From Betaproteobacteria bacterium (GTDB lineage: Bacteria; Pseudomonadota; Gammaproteobacteria; Burkholderiales; Rhodocyclaceae), in the NCBI GenBank assembly GCA_028868235.1, contig JAGWUW010000150.1:1-6658 (forward strand): 6,658 nucleotides of DNA, written 5' to 3'. The position numbers were made by a program, and so were the translations under genes. A model generated the notes under the pieces. It was given only the letters and a program-made list of their open reading frames with translations, had not been told where the DNA came from and ran no database searches. Positions 1-6,284 of this stretch are shown here, one piece after another (position 1 is the stretch's first letter; the number at the start of each line of letters is the position of its first letter).

Positions 1-84
1 CTATTCAAGATCGTCAACCCGCCAACGCGGCCGCTCAAGGTGCGCAAAGGGGCCAAGTTCAATCCGAGTGGTACAGATGAGTGA
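1..84 (+). CDS. 3' end of an unidentified upstream gene (partial)
   Basis: Only the last 27 codons are in the window, so no function can be assigned. The visible C-terminus is basic and proline-containing (it includes PPTRPLKVRKGAKFNPSG) and ends at TGA 82-84. I chose this frame because about 70% of its codons end in G or C, like the genes downstream. The frame ending at TGA 78-80 is also open but reaches only about half G/C at third positions. The stop lies inside the sequence ATGAGTGA (77-84), which also starts the small terminase, giving an 8-nt overlap. This is typical of translationally coupled phage genes. The window edge cuts it; there is no sign of a frameshift. It could be any small early/late-boundary phage protein. 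Confidence 0.5.
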   Translation, partial: LFKIVNPPTRPLKVRKGAKFNPSGTDE

Positions 85-538
85 CAAGCCGGAAGGATAT
101 GTTTTCGGCCGGCCGACTAAGTATCGCCCCGAGATGTGCCAAGAAGTTATGGAATGGGGCAAGCGCGGCAAGTCACGAGCATGGATGTGCGCCCACCTAG
201 CGGATGGCATCACGCCACAGACCATGGCGACATGGGAAGCAACACACCCTGACTTTCTTGAAGCAATGACGCGAGCGCGGATGTTGTCGCAGGCTCATTG
301 GGAAGATCTCGGCCACGACAACATCAAGGAGCGGGAATTCAATTCCTCGGTGTGGTCTCGCTCCATGGGCGCTCGCTTCCCTGACGATTGGCGTGAAAAG
401 GTCGGCCACGTTGGCGGCAACAAAGACGACGAACCCATAAGGCAGGAAGTTGCAATCAGCGCAGATGATTTCTCCCGCCGAATTGCTGGCCTCGTTACCC
501 GAGGCAGTGAGAGCGGCGGAGATAAAAAGCCTGAGTGA
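77..538 (+). CDS. terS: Small terminase subunit (DNA-recognition component of the packaging motor)
   Basis: This 153-residue protein is the likely P22 gp3-like small terminase, which forms a ring, binds the packaging-initiation site on concatemeric phage DNA and recruits the large subunit. The N-terminus has GRPTKYRPEMCQEVMEWGK (residues 11-29), followed by a predicted helix-turn-helix (about 31-67: GKSRAWMCAHL, then TPQTMATWEATHPDFLEAM). A central helical part SQAHWEDLG (71-79) would suit oligomerisation, and FPDDWREKVGHVGG lies at 101-114. The C-terminal tail is charged and low in complexity. The order GRPTKY / helix-turn-helix / HPDFLEAMTRA / WEDLG is what I recall for this family. I start at ATG 77 because it overlaps the upstream stop and is preceded by a weak GAGTGG at 66-71; a GTG at 68 is possible but has no obvious Shine-Dalgarno. 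The 3' end overlaps the large terminase by 74 nt. A pac site often lies within this gene in P22-like phages, but none can be confirmed here. Confidence 0.85.
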   Translation: MSDKPEGYVFGRPTKYRPEMCQEVMEWGKRGKSRAWMCAHLADGITPQTMATWEATHPDFLEAMTRARMLSQAHWEDLGHDNIKEREFNSSVWSRSMGARFPDDWREKVGHVGGNKDDEPIRQEVAISADDFSRRIAGLVTRGSESGGDKKPE

Positions 539-1850
539 TCGCACCAAGGCTGAACTCCTTTATCATTGGCCGTTCTGGGCCAGGCCCAATCAATTGGCGC
601 CGAAGGGCGATTGGACCAATTGGGTGATCAACGCCGGTCGTGGGTTCGGCAAAACGAGGTCCGGGAGTGAATGGGTCCGGTCCATGGTGTGCGGTTCGAC
701 ACCGTTGGGCAAAGGGCGTGCAATTCGCGTTGCTCTGATAGGAGAGACCGCAGCAGATGGCCGTGACGTGATGGTCGAAGGCGAAAGCGGGTTGCTTTCC
801 GTTCATCCCAAGGCGTTCCGTCCGATCTATGAGCCGAGCAAGCGGCGCGTGACGTGGCCCAATGGTGCTGTTGCCACGGTCTATAATGCCACCGAACCGG
901 ATCAGCTTCGCGGCCCGCAGCACGATCTTGGATGGTGCGACGAGTTGGCCAAATGGCGTTACGCTCAGGAAACCTGGGACATGCTTCAATTCGGCATGCG
1001 CCTCGGGTCCGATCCGCGCCAGTTGATCACGACCACGCCACGCCCGATCCAGCTCTTGAAAAAGATCATGAGCGACCCGCGTACCGTCGTTACGCGCGGA
1101 TCGACATTCGAGAACAGCGCCAACCTCGCAAAACCGTTCCTCGACAACATCAAGACAAAATATGAAGGAACGCGCCTCGGCCGGCAGGAACTCGACGCTG
1201 AAATCCTCGACGACGTTCCCGGCTCGCTCTGGACGCGGGAGATGATCGACAAGACCCGCCGAATGAGGACGGACAAACTGCCCGACATGCAACGCGTCGT
1301 CATCTCGATCGACCCGGCGGGCAAATCCCAGGAAACCGCCGTATCGGAAGGCACTGCGGAAACCGGCATCATCGCAGCAGGGATTGGAACGGATGGTCGC
1401 GGCTATGTGCTGGACGACCTGACGTGTTCGCTCAGTCCGTCCGGTTGGGCGCGACGCGCCATCTCGGCCTATGACATGTATGCCGCCGATGCGATCGTGG
1501 TCGAAACCAACCAGGGCGGCGATATGGTGAAAGCCACGCTGCAGTCGATCCGGCCGGGCATCAACGTGATTGAAGTCACGGCCTCGCGCGGCAAGGTCAC
1601 ACGCGCCGAGCCAATATCGGCACTCTATGAGCAGGGCCGCATCTCGCATGTGGGGTCATTCGGCCCGCTCGAAGATCAGATGGTGTTGTTTACGCCGCTC
1701 GGCATCGCCGGCGAAACAACCGGCGATCGCGTTGACGCTCTGGTGTGGGGGTTGACACAGCTTTTCCCGTCCATCGTCAACAAGGTCGAAACGCACAATT
1801 GGGACTTCGGCGGCGCGGCCTCGGGAGGCGATGCGTGGCTGAGGGCATAA
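465..1850 (+). CDS. terL: Large terminase subunit, ATPase/nuclease (Terminase_6, COG5323-like)
   Basis: This 461-residue protein is the DNA-packaging motor: the N-terminal ATPase drives DNA into the procapsid through the portal, and the C-terminal RNase H-like nuclease makes the cuts. Visible ATPase motifs are an arginine-containing Walker A, NAGRGFGKTRSG (56-67, K63/T64); Walker B plus catalytic glutamate, LGWCDE (155-160); and a coupling motif, ITTTPRP (188-194). Candidate nuclease acidic residues are D283 in SIDPAG, E347 in VVETNQGG and D424 (or D421) in DRVDALVWGL, all in the expected order. The length is normal and all key residues are present, so it looks functional. Segments such as WPNGAV, LRGPQ, DELAKW, WDMLQF, GTRLGRQELD and ASRGKV resemble the terminase of alphaproteobacterial prophages and gene transfer agents as I recall it. 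ATG 465 is preferred because the family begins with a similar PAELLASLPEA segment. Its Shine-Dalgarno candidate AGGAAG (444-449) sits 15 nt away, which is long, and TTG 450 is an alternative start. It overlaps the neighbours on both sides. Confidence 0.95.
   Translation: MISPAELLASLPEAVRAAEIKSLSDRTKAELLYHWPFWARPNQLAPKGDWTNWVINAGRGFGKTRSGSEWVRSMVCGSTPLGKGRAIRVALIGETAADGRDVMVEGESGLLSVHPKAFRPIYEPSKRRVTWPNGAVATVYNATEPDQLRGPQHDLGWCDELAKWRYAQETWDMLQFGMRLGSDPRQLITTTPRPIQLLKKIMSDPRTVVTRGSTFENSANLAKPFLDNIKTKYEGTRLGRQELDAEILDDVPGSLWTREMIDKTRRMRTDKLPDMQRVVISIDPAGKSQETAVSEGTAETGIIAAGIGTDGRGYVLDDLTCSLSPSGWARRAISAYDMYAADAIVVETNQGGDMVKATLQSIRPGINVIEVTASRGKVTRAEPISALYEQGRISHVGSFGPLEDQMVLFTPLGIAGETTGDRVDALVWGLTQLFPSIVNKVETHNWDFGGAASGGDAWLRA
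1823..1828 (+). promoter_or_regulatory. Strong ribosome binding site fixing the portal start
   Basis: GGGAGG lies six bases before GTG 1835, inside the last codons of the large terminase. It is the best Shine-Dalgarno match I noticed in the window. It supports GTG 1835 over the farther upstream in-frame GTG at 1745, and implies that portal translation is coupled to terminase translation. Confidence 0.75.
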
Positions 1851-4141
1851 ATCTCGCCTACGGCGCTCCGGCCCAGCAAGACACAAGTATCGCGCCAGGC
1901 ACCGGCAAACAGCCGACAGACGGCAAGACGCGCAAGCTCTCCAAGACCGAGGCGAACGAAATCGTCAAGGAAGTGCGCGAGTGCATCCAAGACGCATGGG
2001 ATCATGACCGCGACAACCGGCAGGAAGCGACCATCGACCTGGCGTTTCTTGCCGGCAATCAATGGCCGGACACGGTACGCCGCCAGCGTGACGCCGCTGG
2101 CCGGCCGATGCTCACCATCAACCGGCTTCCGCAGTTCGTGCGCCAGATCACGAACGACATTCGCCAAGCCGATTTGGCCATCAAGGTTCTGCCAGAAGAC
2201 GATGAGAGCGATCCGAAGCTGGCCAAGATTTACGACGGGTTGATCCAGCAGATTCAATACAAATCGAGCGCCGATCACGTGTTCTCGGCTGCTGCCGAAC
2301 ATCAGGCCGGATGCGGAATTGGCTGGTTTCGCATCGTGTCCGACTACGCGGCGCATGACACGTTCAACCAAGAACTGAAGATCAAGCTGATCCGCAACCC
2401 GCTCTCGGTGTACTGCGACCCGGCCGCCATCGAACCCGACCGCTCGGACGCGATGTGGGTCGCCATCACCGAGATGATGCCGAGAAAGGCATATAAGGCC
2501 AAGTACCCGGACGCCGCCGACGTTGATGTGGACATCCCGACGAACTACGGCACCGACCGGCCGTTCTTTTGGACCACGGTTCACGACGTTCGCATCTGCG
2601 AGTATTGGAAGAAAATACCGGAACAGCGCAAAATCGCGATGATGCCGGATCAATCGGTGCTGGATGTCACCGACCTGACGCCGCAGATGCTGAAAATGCT
2701 GCCACCGGCGGCGAAGATGCGAGAGTCCACACGGTTCCGCATCGAACAGTACATCGTCTCTGGAACGGACGTACTCGAAGGCCCGCATGAATGGGCCGGG
2801 CAGTACATCCCCATTGTGCCGGTGATCGGTGGCGAATGGCCGCTCGAGCAACGCATCTATCGTTATGGCGCGATCCGCTTCGCGCGCGATCCGCAACAGC
2901 TTTATAACTACGCTCGGACGGCAGCAGCCGAGACCATCGGCCAGGCCCCGAAGTCGCCATTCCTCGCCACGGCCGAGATGATCGGTCCATACAAAGCGAT
3001 GTGGGATAACCTCCACATCAAAAACACGCCGTATCTCGTCTACAAGCCCGACCCAAACGCGCCCGGGGCAAAGCCGGAACGCCAGCCGCCGCCCGATGTG
3101 CCGGCCGCGTTCCTGCAAGAGGCCAATATCGCCTCGGACGACATGAAGGCCACGACCGGGATTTATGACGCGGCTCTCGGCCAGCGCTCGAATGAAACCG
3201 CTGGCGTGGCGATCCGCGGCCGCCAGCAGGAATCCGACACGGCCAATTATCATTTCATCGACAACTTGCAGCGCTCGCTGGCCTACGCCGGCCGTATCAT
3301 CATCGACCTGATACCGAAGATTTACGACAACGAACGCGTGCTGCGATTGGTCGGGCCGGATCATCAGGAACAGTTCGTCCCGATCAACAAAGTTTACTAC
3401 ACGATGGACGGCCAGTCGCACGTCATGAACGACCTGACGGCGGGCACGTTTGACGTTCGCGTCAACATCGGCCGGAGCTACGCGACCAAGCGGCTCGAAG
3501 CCGTCAATTCGATGATCGACTACTTCAAGACCGATCCGCAATCGTTGCCGAGCGTCCGCGACCTGTTCGTCAAGGAAATGGATTGGCCCGGGTCAGACGA
3601 GATGGCGAAGCGCTTCCGCAACATGGTGCCCCCCGGGTTGCTGGCCGATCCGACAGACCCGAACGCACCGAAACCGCCCAATCCGATGGATGATCCCAAG
3701 GTGCAAGCGCAGATGGCGATCGACCAGGGCAAAGCCCAGGATTTGCAGGCATCGGCGCAACTCAAGGCGGCCCAGGCCGCACTTGCGCAGGCCCAGGCGC
3801 AATTGGCAAATGCGCAGATGGCCCAGGTCGCAAGCGGAATCGATGCCAGCCAGAAGCAATTGGCGCTCGATATTCACAAGGTCAATTCCGACGTGATGAT
3901 CAAGCACGCGACGGCGGCCGATGAACTCGCGCAATCGCATCATGACCGCATGATGGATGTGCATGACCGCGCATCGGACGCACACGACGCGGCGTTCGAC
4001 AAGGTGCACAAGACGGCGCAACTCCACCAAGACGTTGCGACCGCCAACCACGATCAATTGATGGCCCATTTGCAGCGCCAGGACGCGCTCAATGCGCCGC
4101 AATCCGAACCCGGTACTGCGTCACCACAGGCCACGCCCTGA
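1835..4141 (+). CDS. Portal protein, P22 type, with extended helical C-terminal barrel
   Basis: This 768-residue protein (P22 portal is 725) would form the dodecameric ring at one capsid vertex, nucleating assembly and acting as the DNA channel and headful sensor. After a disordered start (about 1-40), the core has family-like segments: FLAGNQWP (71-78), RPMLTINRLPQFVRQITNDI (90-109), IRNPLSVYCDP (186-196), PIVPVIGGEW (326-335), and NIASDDMKATTGIYDAALGQ (431-450) followed by SNETAGVAIRGRQQESDTAN (452-471). The last is the segment I most associate with P22-like portals. A proline-rich linker (about 604-622) leads to an Ala/Gln-rich helix (about 623-680) and a His/Asp-rich helix (about 681-748), placed like the P22 barrel. 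I start at GTG 1835 because of GGGAGG at 1823-1828; this gives a 16-nt overlap with the terminase. The upstream in-frame extension to GTG 1745 reads as Arg-rich out-of-frame terminase sequence and is unlikely. Scaffold and coat follow, matching P22 order. Confidence 0.92.
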   Translation: MAEGINLAYGAPAQQDTSIAPGTGKQPTDGKTRKLSKTEANEIVKEVRECIQDAWDHDRDNRQEATIDLAFLAGNQWPDTVRRQRDAAGRPMLTINRLPQFVRQITNDIRQADLAIKVLPEDDESDPKLAKIYDGLIQQIQYKSSADHVFSAAAEHQAGCGIGWFRIVSDYAAHDTFNQELKIKLIRNPLSVYCDPAAIEPDRSDAMWVAITEMMPRKAYKAKYPDAADVDVDIPTNYGTDRPFFWTTVHDVRICEYWKKIPEQRKIAMMPDQSVLDVTDLTPQMLKMLPPAAKMRESTRFRIEQYIVSGTDVLEGPHEWAGQYIPIVPVIGGEWPLEQRIYRYGAIRFARDPQQLYNYARTAAAETIGQAPKSPFLATAEMIGPYKAMWDNLHIKNTPYLVYKPDPNAPGAKPERQPPPDVPAAFLQEANIASDDMKATTGIYDAALGQRSNETAGVAIRGRQQESDTANYHFIDNLQRSLAYAGRIIIDLIPKIYDNERVLRLVGPDHQEQFVPINKVYYTMDGQSHVMNDLTAGTFDVRVNIGRSYATKRLEAVNSMIDYFKTDPQSLPSVRDLFVKEMDWPGSDEMAKRFRNMVPPGLLADPTDPNAPKPPNPMDDPKVQAQMAIDQGKAQDLQASAQLKAAQAALAQAQAQLANAQMAQVASGIDASQKQLALDIHKVNSDVMIKHATAADELAQSHHDRMMDVHDRASDAHDAAFDKVHKTAQLHQDVATANHDQLMAHLQRQDALNAPQSEPGTASPQATP
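3941..4003 (+). repeat. Three protein-level heptads (HDxxxDx) in the portal barrel
   Basis: Portal residues 703-723 read as three consecutive seven-residue units: HDRMMDV, HDRASDA and HDAAFDK. His and Asp recur at positions 1, 2 and 6 of each unit. The wider segment 681-745 holds ten histidines, and their spacing after residue 703 stays close to seven (710, 717, 725, 731, 739, 745). The DNA is not a close tandem repeat because codons differ between units, so the pattern appears to be held at the protein level. An amphipathic helix with a His/Asp stripe is the simplest reading. Confidence 0.7.
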
Positions 4142-4165
4142 CCGGCGAAAGTAACAGAGCATCCC

Positions 4166-5026
4166 ATGACAACCGAAAGCACGGCTCCGGCATCAACCCC
4201 GGAAGCGACGGCGGCTGCGCCGAGTGTATCTGTCGAGTCGATTCAATCCCAACTCAACACGTCTGTTCCCCCGCCGACGGTAGCAGCGGAAACGCCGCCG
4301 CCAGCGCCGGCCGAAAGTGCCCCTGCGTTGAAGGAAAGCGAGCCGGCCGCCCCAAAGCCGGAAACCGAAGACGCCCAGCCGAAAAAGGATAAGGGAAAAG
4401 ACAGGTTCGCGCAGCTCTTCGCGCAAGCGCAGCAGTCGAAGGCCGAGGCAATCGCTGCCAAGGCCGACGCCGAACGCGCCCGCGCCGAACTGGCAAAACT
4501 TCGCTCTGTTGATCCGGCGACATTGACGCTCGATCAACAGCAGGCCCTGACGTTGAAGGATGTGCTGAAGACCGAGACGCTCGAGACGGCCACACGCACG
4601 GCTCAAGCCAAACTCACCGAAGCGCATCAGGCTCAATTGGCCGCGTTCAACGCCAAGGTCGAAGCCGCGAAGAAGGAAGGCCGCTTTCAAGACTTCGAAA
4701 AGGTCTTCCATCCGAACTTGCCCATTCCCGATAGCGTTGCCGAACTCATCGCCGAATCGGATCGCGGTCCCGAGATTGCCTACCATCTCGGCCTCAATCC
4801 CGAAGAAGCGCGCACGATTGCGGCACTGCCTCCGCACAAGCAGGGCGTTGAAATCGCGAAGCTCGAAACGAAGTTGTCGGTTCAGCGACGCGCCGTCTCA
4901 ACCGCTCCACCTCCACCGCCAACGTTGGCCGGCGCGTCTTCGCCATCGGCCAAGGACCCCAACAACATGTCCATGAGCGAGTTCGCTGCATGGCTGCCGG
5001 GGGCGATGAAGGCAGCACGCCGCTAA
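4166..5026 (+). CDS. Scaffolding protein (P22 gp8-like role)
   Basis: This 286-residue protein is probably the internal scaffold that directs coat assembly into a procapsid and leaves before or during DNA packaging (P22 gp8 is 303 residues). Residues 1-75 are disordered and rich in Pro, Ala, Glu and Ser. A Lys-rich hinge (KKDKGKDRF, 73-81) leads to a long charged coiled-coil-like helix (about 81-175) rich in Ala, Gln, Glu and Lys. A more globular stretch has VAELIAESDRGPEIAYHLG (191-209), NPEEARTIAALPPHKQGVEI (211-230) and AKLETKLS (231-238), which I recall from podovirus-like scaffolds. After a second Pro-rich linker (247-252) the chain ends with a short helix MSMSEFAAWLPGAMKAARR (268-286). 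Its basic end (K282, R285, R286) could bind coat, as basic residues of the C-terminal helix do in P22. There are no enzyme motifs, signal peptide or membrane segments. ATG 4166 has only a weak AGAG (4156-4159) upstream. The position between portal and coat is strong support; the sequence alone is moderate support. Confidence 0.82.
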   Translation: MTTESTAPASTPEATAAAPSVSVESIQSQLNTSVPPPTVAAETPPPAPAESAPALKESEPAAPKPETEDAQPKKDKGKDRFAQLFAQAQQSKAEAIAAKADAERARAELAKLRSVDPATLTLDQQQALTLKDVLKTETLETATRTAQAKLTEAHQAQLAAFNAKVEAAKKEGRFQDFEKVFHPNLPIPDSVAELIAESDRGPEIAYHLGLNPEEARTIAALPPHKQGVEIAKLETKLSVQRRAVSTAPPPPPTLAGASSPSAKDPNNMSMSEFAAWLPGAMKAARR

Positions 5027-5029
5027 GGG
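5024..5029 (+). promoter_or_regulatory. Coat ribosome binding site built on the scaffold stop codon
   Basis: TAAGGG includes the scaffold stop TAA (5024-5026) and matches the 5' part of the TAAGGAGG Shine-Dalgarno consensus. Ten bases separate it from the coat ATG at 5040, slightly long but usable. Terminating ribosomes would sit on or next to this site, so coat translation may be coupled to scaffold translation. Confidence 0.5.
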
Positions 5030-5042
5030 CACCTAAGTCATG
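5028..5042 (+). repeat. First copy of GGCACCTAAGYCATG at a start codon (coat)
   Basis: GGCACCTAAGTCATG ends with the coat start codon and lies mostly in the 13-nt gap after scaffold. A second copy, differing at one base, ends with the start codon of the next gene (6270-6284). In this copy the TAAG is not a stop of either neighbouring frame. Confidence 0.6.
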
Positions 5043-6278
5043 TCAAACACGACACTTACCGCGTCAGTCGTCGCCAAAGCGGCGCTGGCCATTCTCGAAA
5101 ACGAAATGGGCGCGTTGAAAACGTTCCACCGCGCCTATGAAGACGAGTGGGGCGACAAGATCAACGGCTATAAGATCGGATCAAGCCTCACGATCCGCCG
5201 GCCGCCCGATTTTACGGTTCGCACTGGCGCAACGCTTTCGACGCAGGACGTGTCCGAAGGCTATACCACGCTGACGATCAATCAGCAGATCGGCATCGAC
5301 TTTCAGTTCACCAGCCAGGAATTGACCTTGCAGGTGTCTGAGATGGCGGAACGCATCATGCGTCCGGCCATGGTCAACCTGATCAGCTACATGATCAACG
5401 ATTGCACCACGGTATTGAAGAACGGCACCTATCACTGGGTCGGGACGCCGGGTACAACGCTGACCACGTTCGCGGGCTTCGCGAAGGCGATGCGGCGCAT
5501 GGATGACATGGCGGTTCCGCAGTCCGACCGCACGGCGCTGCTTGGTCCTGGCGATTTCTGGGGTCTGACCGGCGCACAGACGGCCCTCTACATGCAGGAC
5601 GTTGCCAAAACAGCGTACCGGCAGGGCGAACTCGGCAATCTCGGCGGCGTCTCAACGCAAATGAGCCAGTTCGTTCCAACGCATACGGTCGGTGCATTGG
5701 GCGGCACGCCGGCCGTCAACGGCGCCAATCAGAACGTTACCTACGCCGCGTCCATGAATACCTGGACACAGTCGCTGATCACCAACGGCTGGACGGCCTC
5801 GGTTACCGGCCTGTTGAATGTCGGCGACGTGTTCACCATTGCCAATGTCCATAGCGTCAACCCGCTGACCAAGGTTTCGACGGGCGCGCTGCAGCAGTTC
5901 GTTGTGACCGCTGCTGCGAACTCTGATATCTCGGGCAACGCGACGCTCACGATCTCGCCGCCGATCATCTCGAGCGGCGTGCGCCAGACGGTCGATAATG
6001 TTCCGGGTTCGACGGCGGCCATCACCGTTCTCGGTACCGCGGCGACCGGCTACGCGAACAACCTTGTCTATCACAAGAATGCCTTCGCCCTGGCGGTCGT
6101 GCCCATGGAAATGCCGCAGGCGGCGTACGGCGGCGCGCGCGAGAGTTATAAGGGGCTGTCGGTTCGCGTCATCCCGATCTATGACGGCACGAACGACATC
6201 AGCAAGTGGCGTCTGGACCTGCTCTATGGCCGGTCTTTGATCGACCCGCGCATGTCCGTCCGTCTGAGCGGCACCTAA
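5040..6278 (+). CDS. Major capsid (coat) protein, P22 coat family, HK97 fold with I-domain
   Basis: This 412-residue protein is the shell subunit of the head (P22 coat is 430). The N-terminus (ASVVAKAALAILENEMGALKTF, shown here only as residues 8-29) matches the helical arm expected of P22-type coat. It is followed by E-loop-like and P-domain-like segments: GSSLTIRRPPDFTVRTGA (47-64), GIDFQFTSQELTL (85-97) and ERIMRPAMVNLISYMIND (104-121). GPGDFWGLTGA is at 169-179. Residues about 218-335 are rich in Thr, Val, Asn, Gly and Ala and look all-beta. They occupy the place of the P22 insertion domain (about 223-345), which stabilises subunits and steers shell size. The chain returns to a conserved-looking end: NLVYHKNAFALAVVPMEMP (341-359), GLSVRVIPIYDGTND (372-386), and a C-terminus running from W390 through LLYG and DPRMSVRLSGT. 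ATG 5040 has TAAGGG upstream. No prohead-protease gene is in view; P22-type assembly does not need one. Confidence 0.93.
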   Translation: MSNTTLTASVVAKAALAILENEMGALKTFHRAYEDEWGDKINGYKIGSSLTIRRPPDFTVRTGATLSTQDVSEGYTTLTINQQIGIDFQFTSQELTLQVSEMAERIMRPAMVNLISYMINDCTTVLKNGTYHWVGTPGTTLTTFAGFAKAMRRMDDMAVPQSDRTALLGPGDFWGLTGAQTALYMQDVAKTAYRQGELGNLGGVSTQMSQFVPTHTVGALGGTPAVNGANQNVTYAASMNTWTQSLITNGWTASVTGLLNVGDVFTIANVHSVNPLTKVSTGALQQFVVTAAANSDISGNATLTISPPIISSGVRQTVDNVPGSTAAITVLGTAATGYANNLVYHKNAFALAVVPMEMPQAAYGGARESYKGLSVRVIPIYDGTNDISKWRLDLLYGRSLIDPRMSVRLSGT

Positions 6279-6284
6279 GCCATG
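6270..6284 (+). repeat. Second copy of GGCACCTAAGYCATG at a start codon (gp4-like gene)
   Basis: GGCACCTAAGCCATG matches 14 of 15 bases of the copy at 5028-5042. Here it encodes the last two residues of coat (Gly-Thr), its TAA stop (6276-6278), a three-base gap and the ATG of the next gene. No clear Shine-Dalgarno is seen upstream of this ATG, so translation there probably relies on ribosomes finishing coat. Confidence 0.6.

Noticed and set aside
521..538. An A-run (GATAAAAAG) near the small-terminase stop as a programmed frameshift into the large terminase
   Set aside because: The reading is T AAA AAG rather than a good X XXY YYZ slippery site. A -1 shift would not enter the large-terminase frame, which would need +1. 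The large subunit has its own start upstream.
495..1649. A 384-codon open frame on the minus strand opposite the large terminase
   Set aside because: The plus strand carries complete terminase motifs over this span. The antisense product is Arg/Asp/His-rich without motifs and looks like a composition artefact.
1745..1834. An upstream GTG (1745) giving the portal 30 more N-terminal residues
   Set aside because: The extra residues are an out-of-frame reading of terminase codons (Arg-rich, GRRRGLGRR-like). GTG 1835 has an ideal GGGAGG six bases upstream.
1676..3541. A 621-codon open frame on the minus strand opposite the portal gene
   Set aside because: It mirrors the portal coding frame in GC-rich DNA, where third-position bias removes stops on the opposite strand. 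Its translation is Arg/His/Val-rich with no recognisable domain, no ribosome site stood out, and the plus strand encodes clear TerL and portal proteins throughout.
3751..3840. Ala/Gln-rich repetitive stretch in the portal as a DNA tandem repeat or separate element
   Set aside because: Codons vary and the reading frame is continuous. It is best explained as a helical coiled segment of the portal barrel.
4142..4165. Gap between portal and scaffold as a promoter or terminator
   Set aside because: Only 24 nt long, with no hairpin plus T-run and no room for a full -35/-10 pair. The other gaps, 5027-5039 and 6279-6281, are shorter still.
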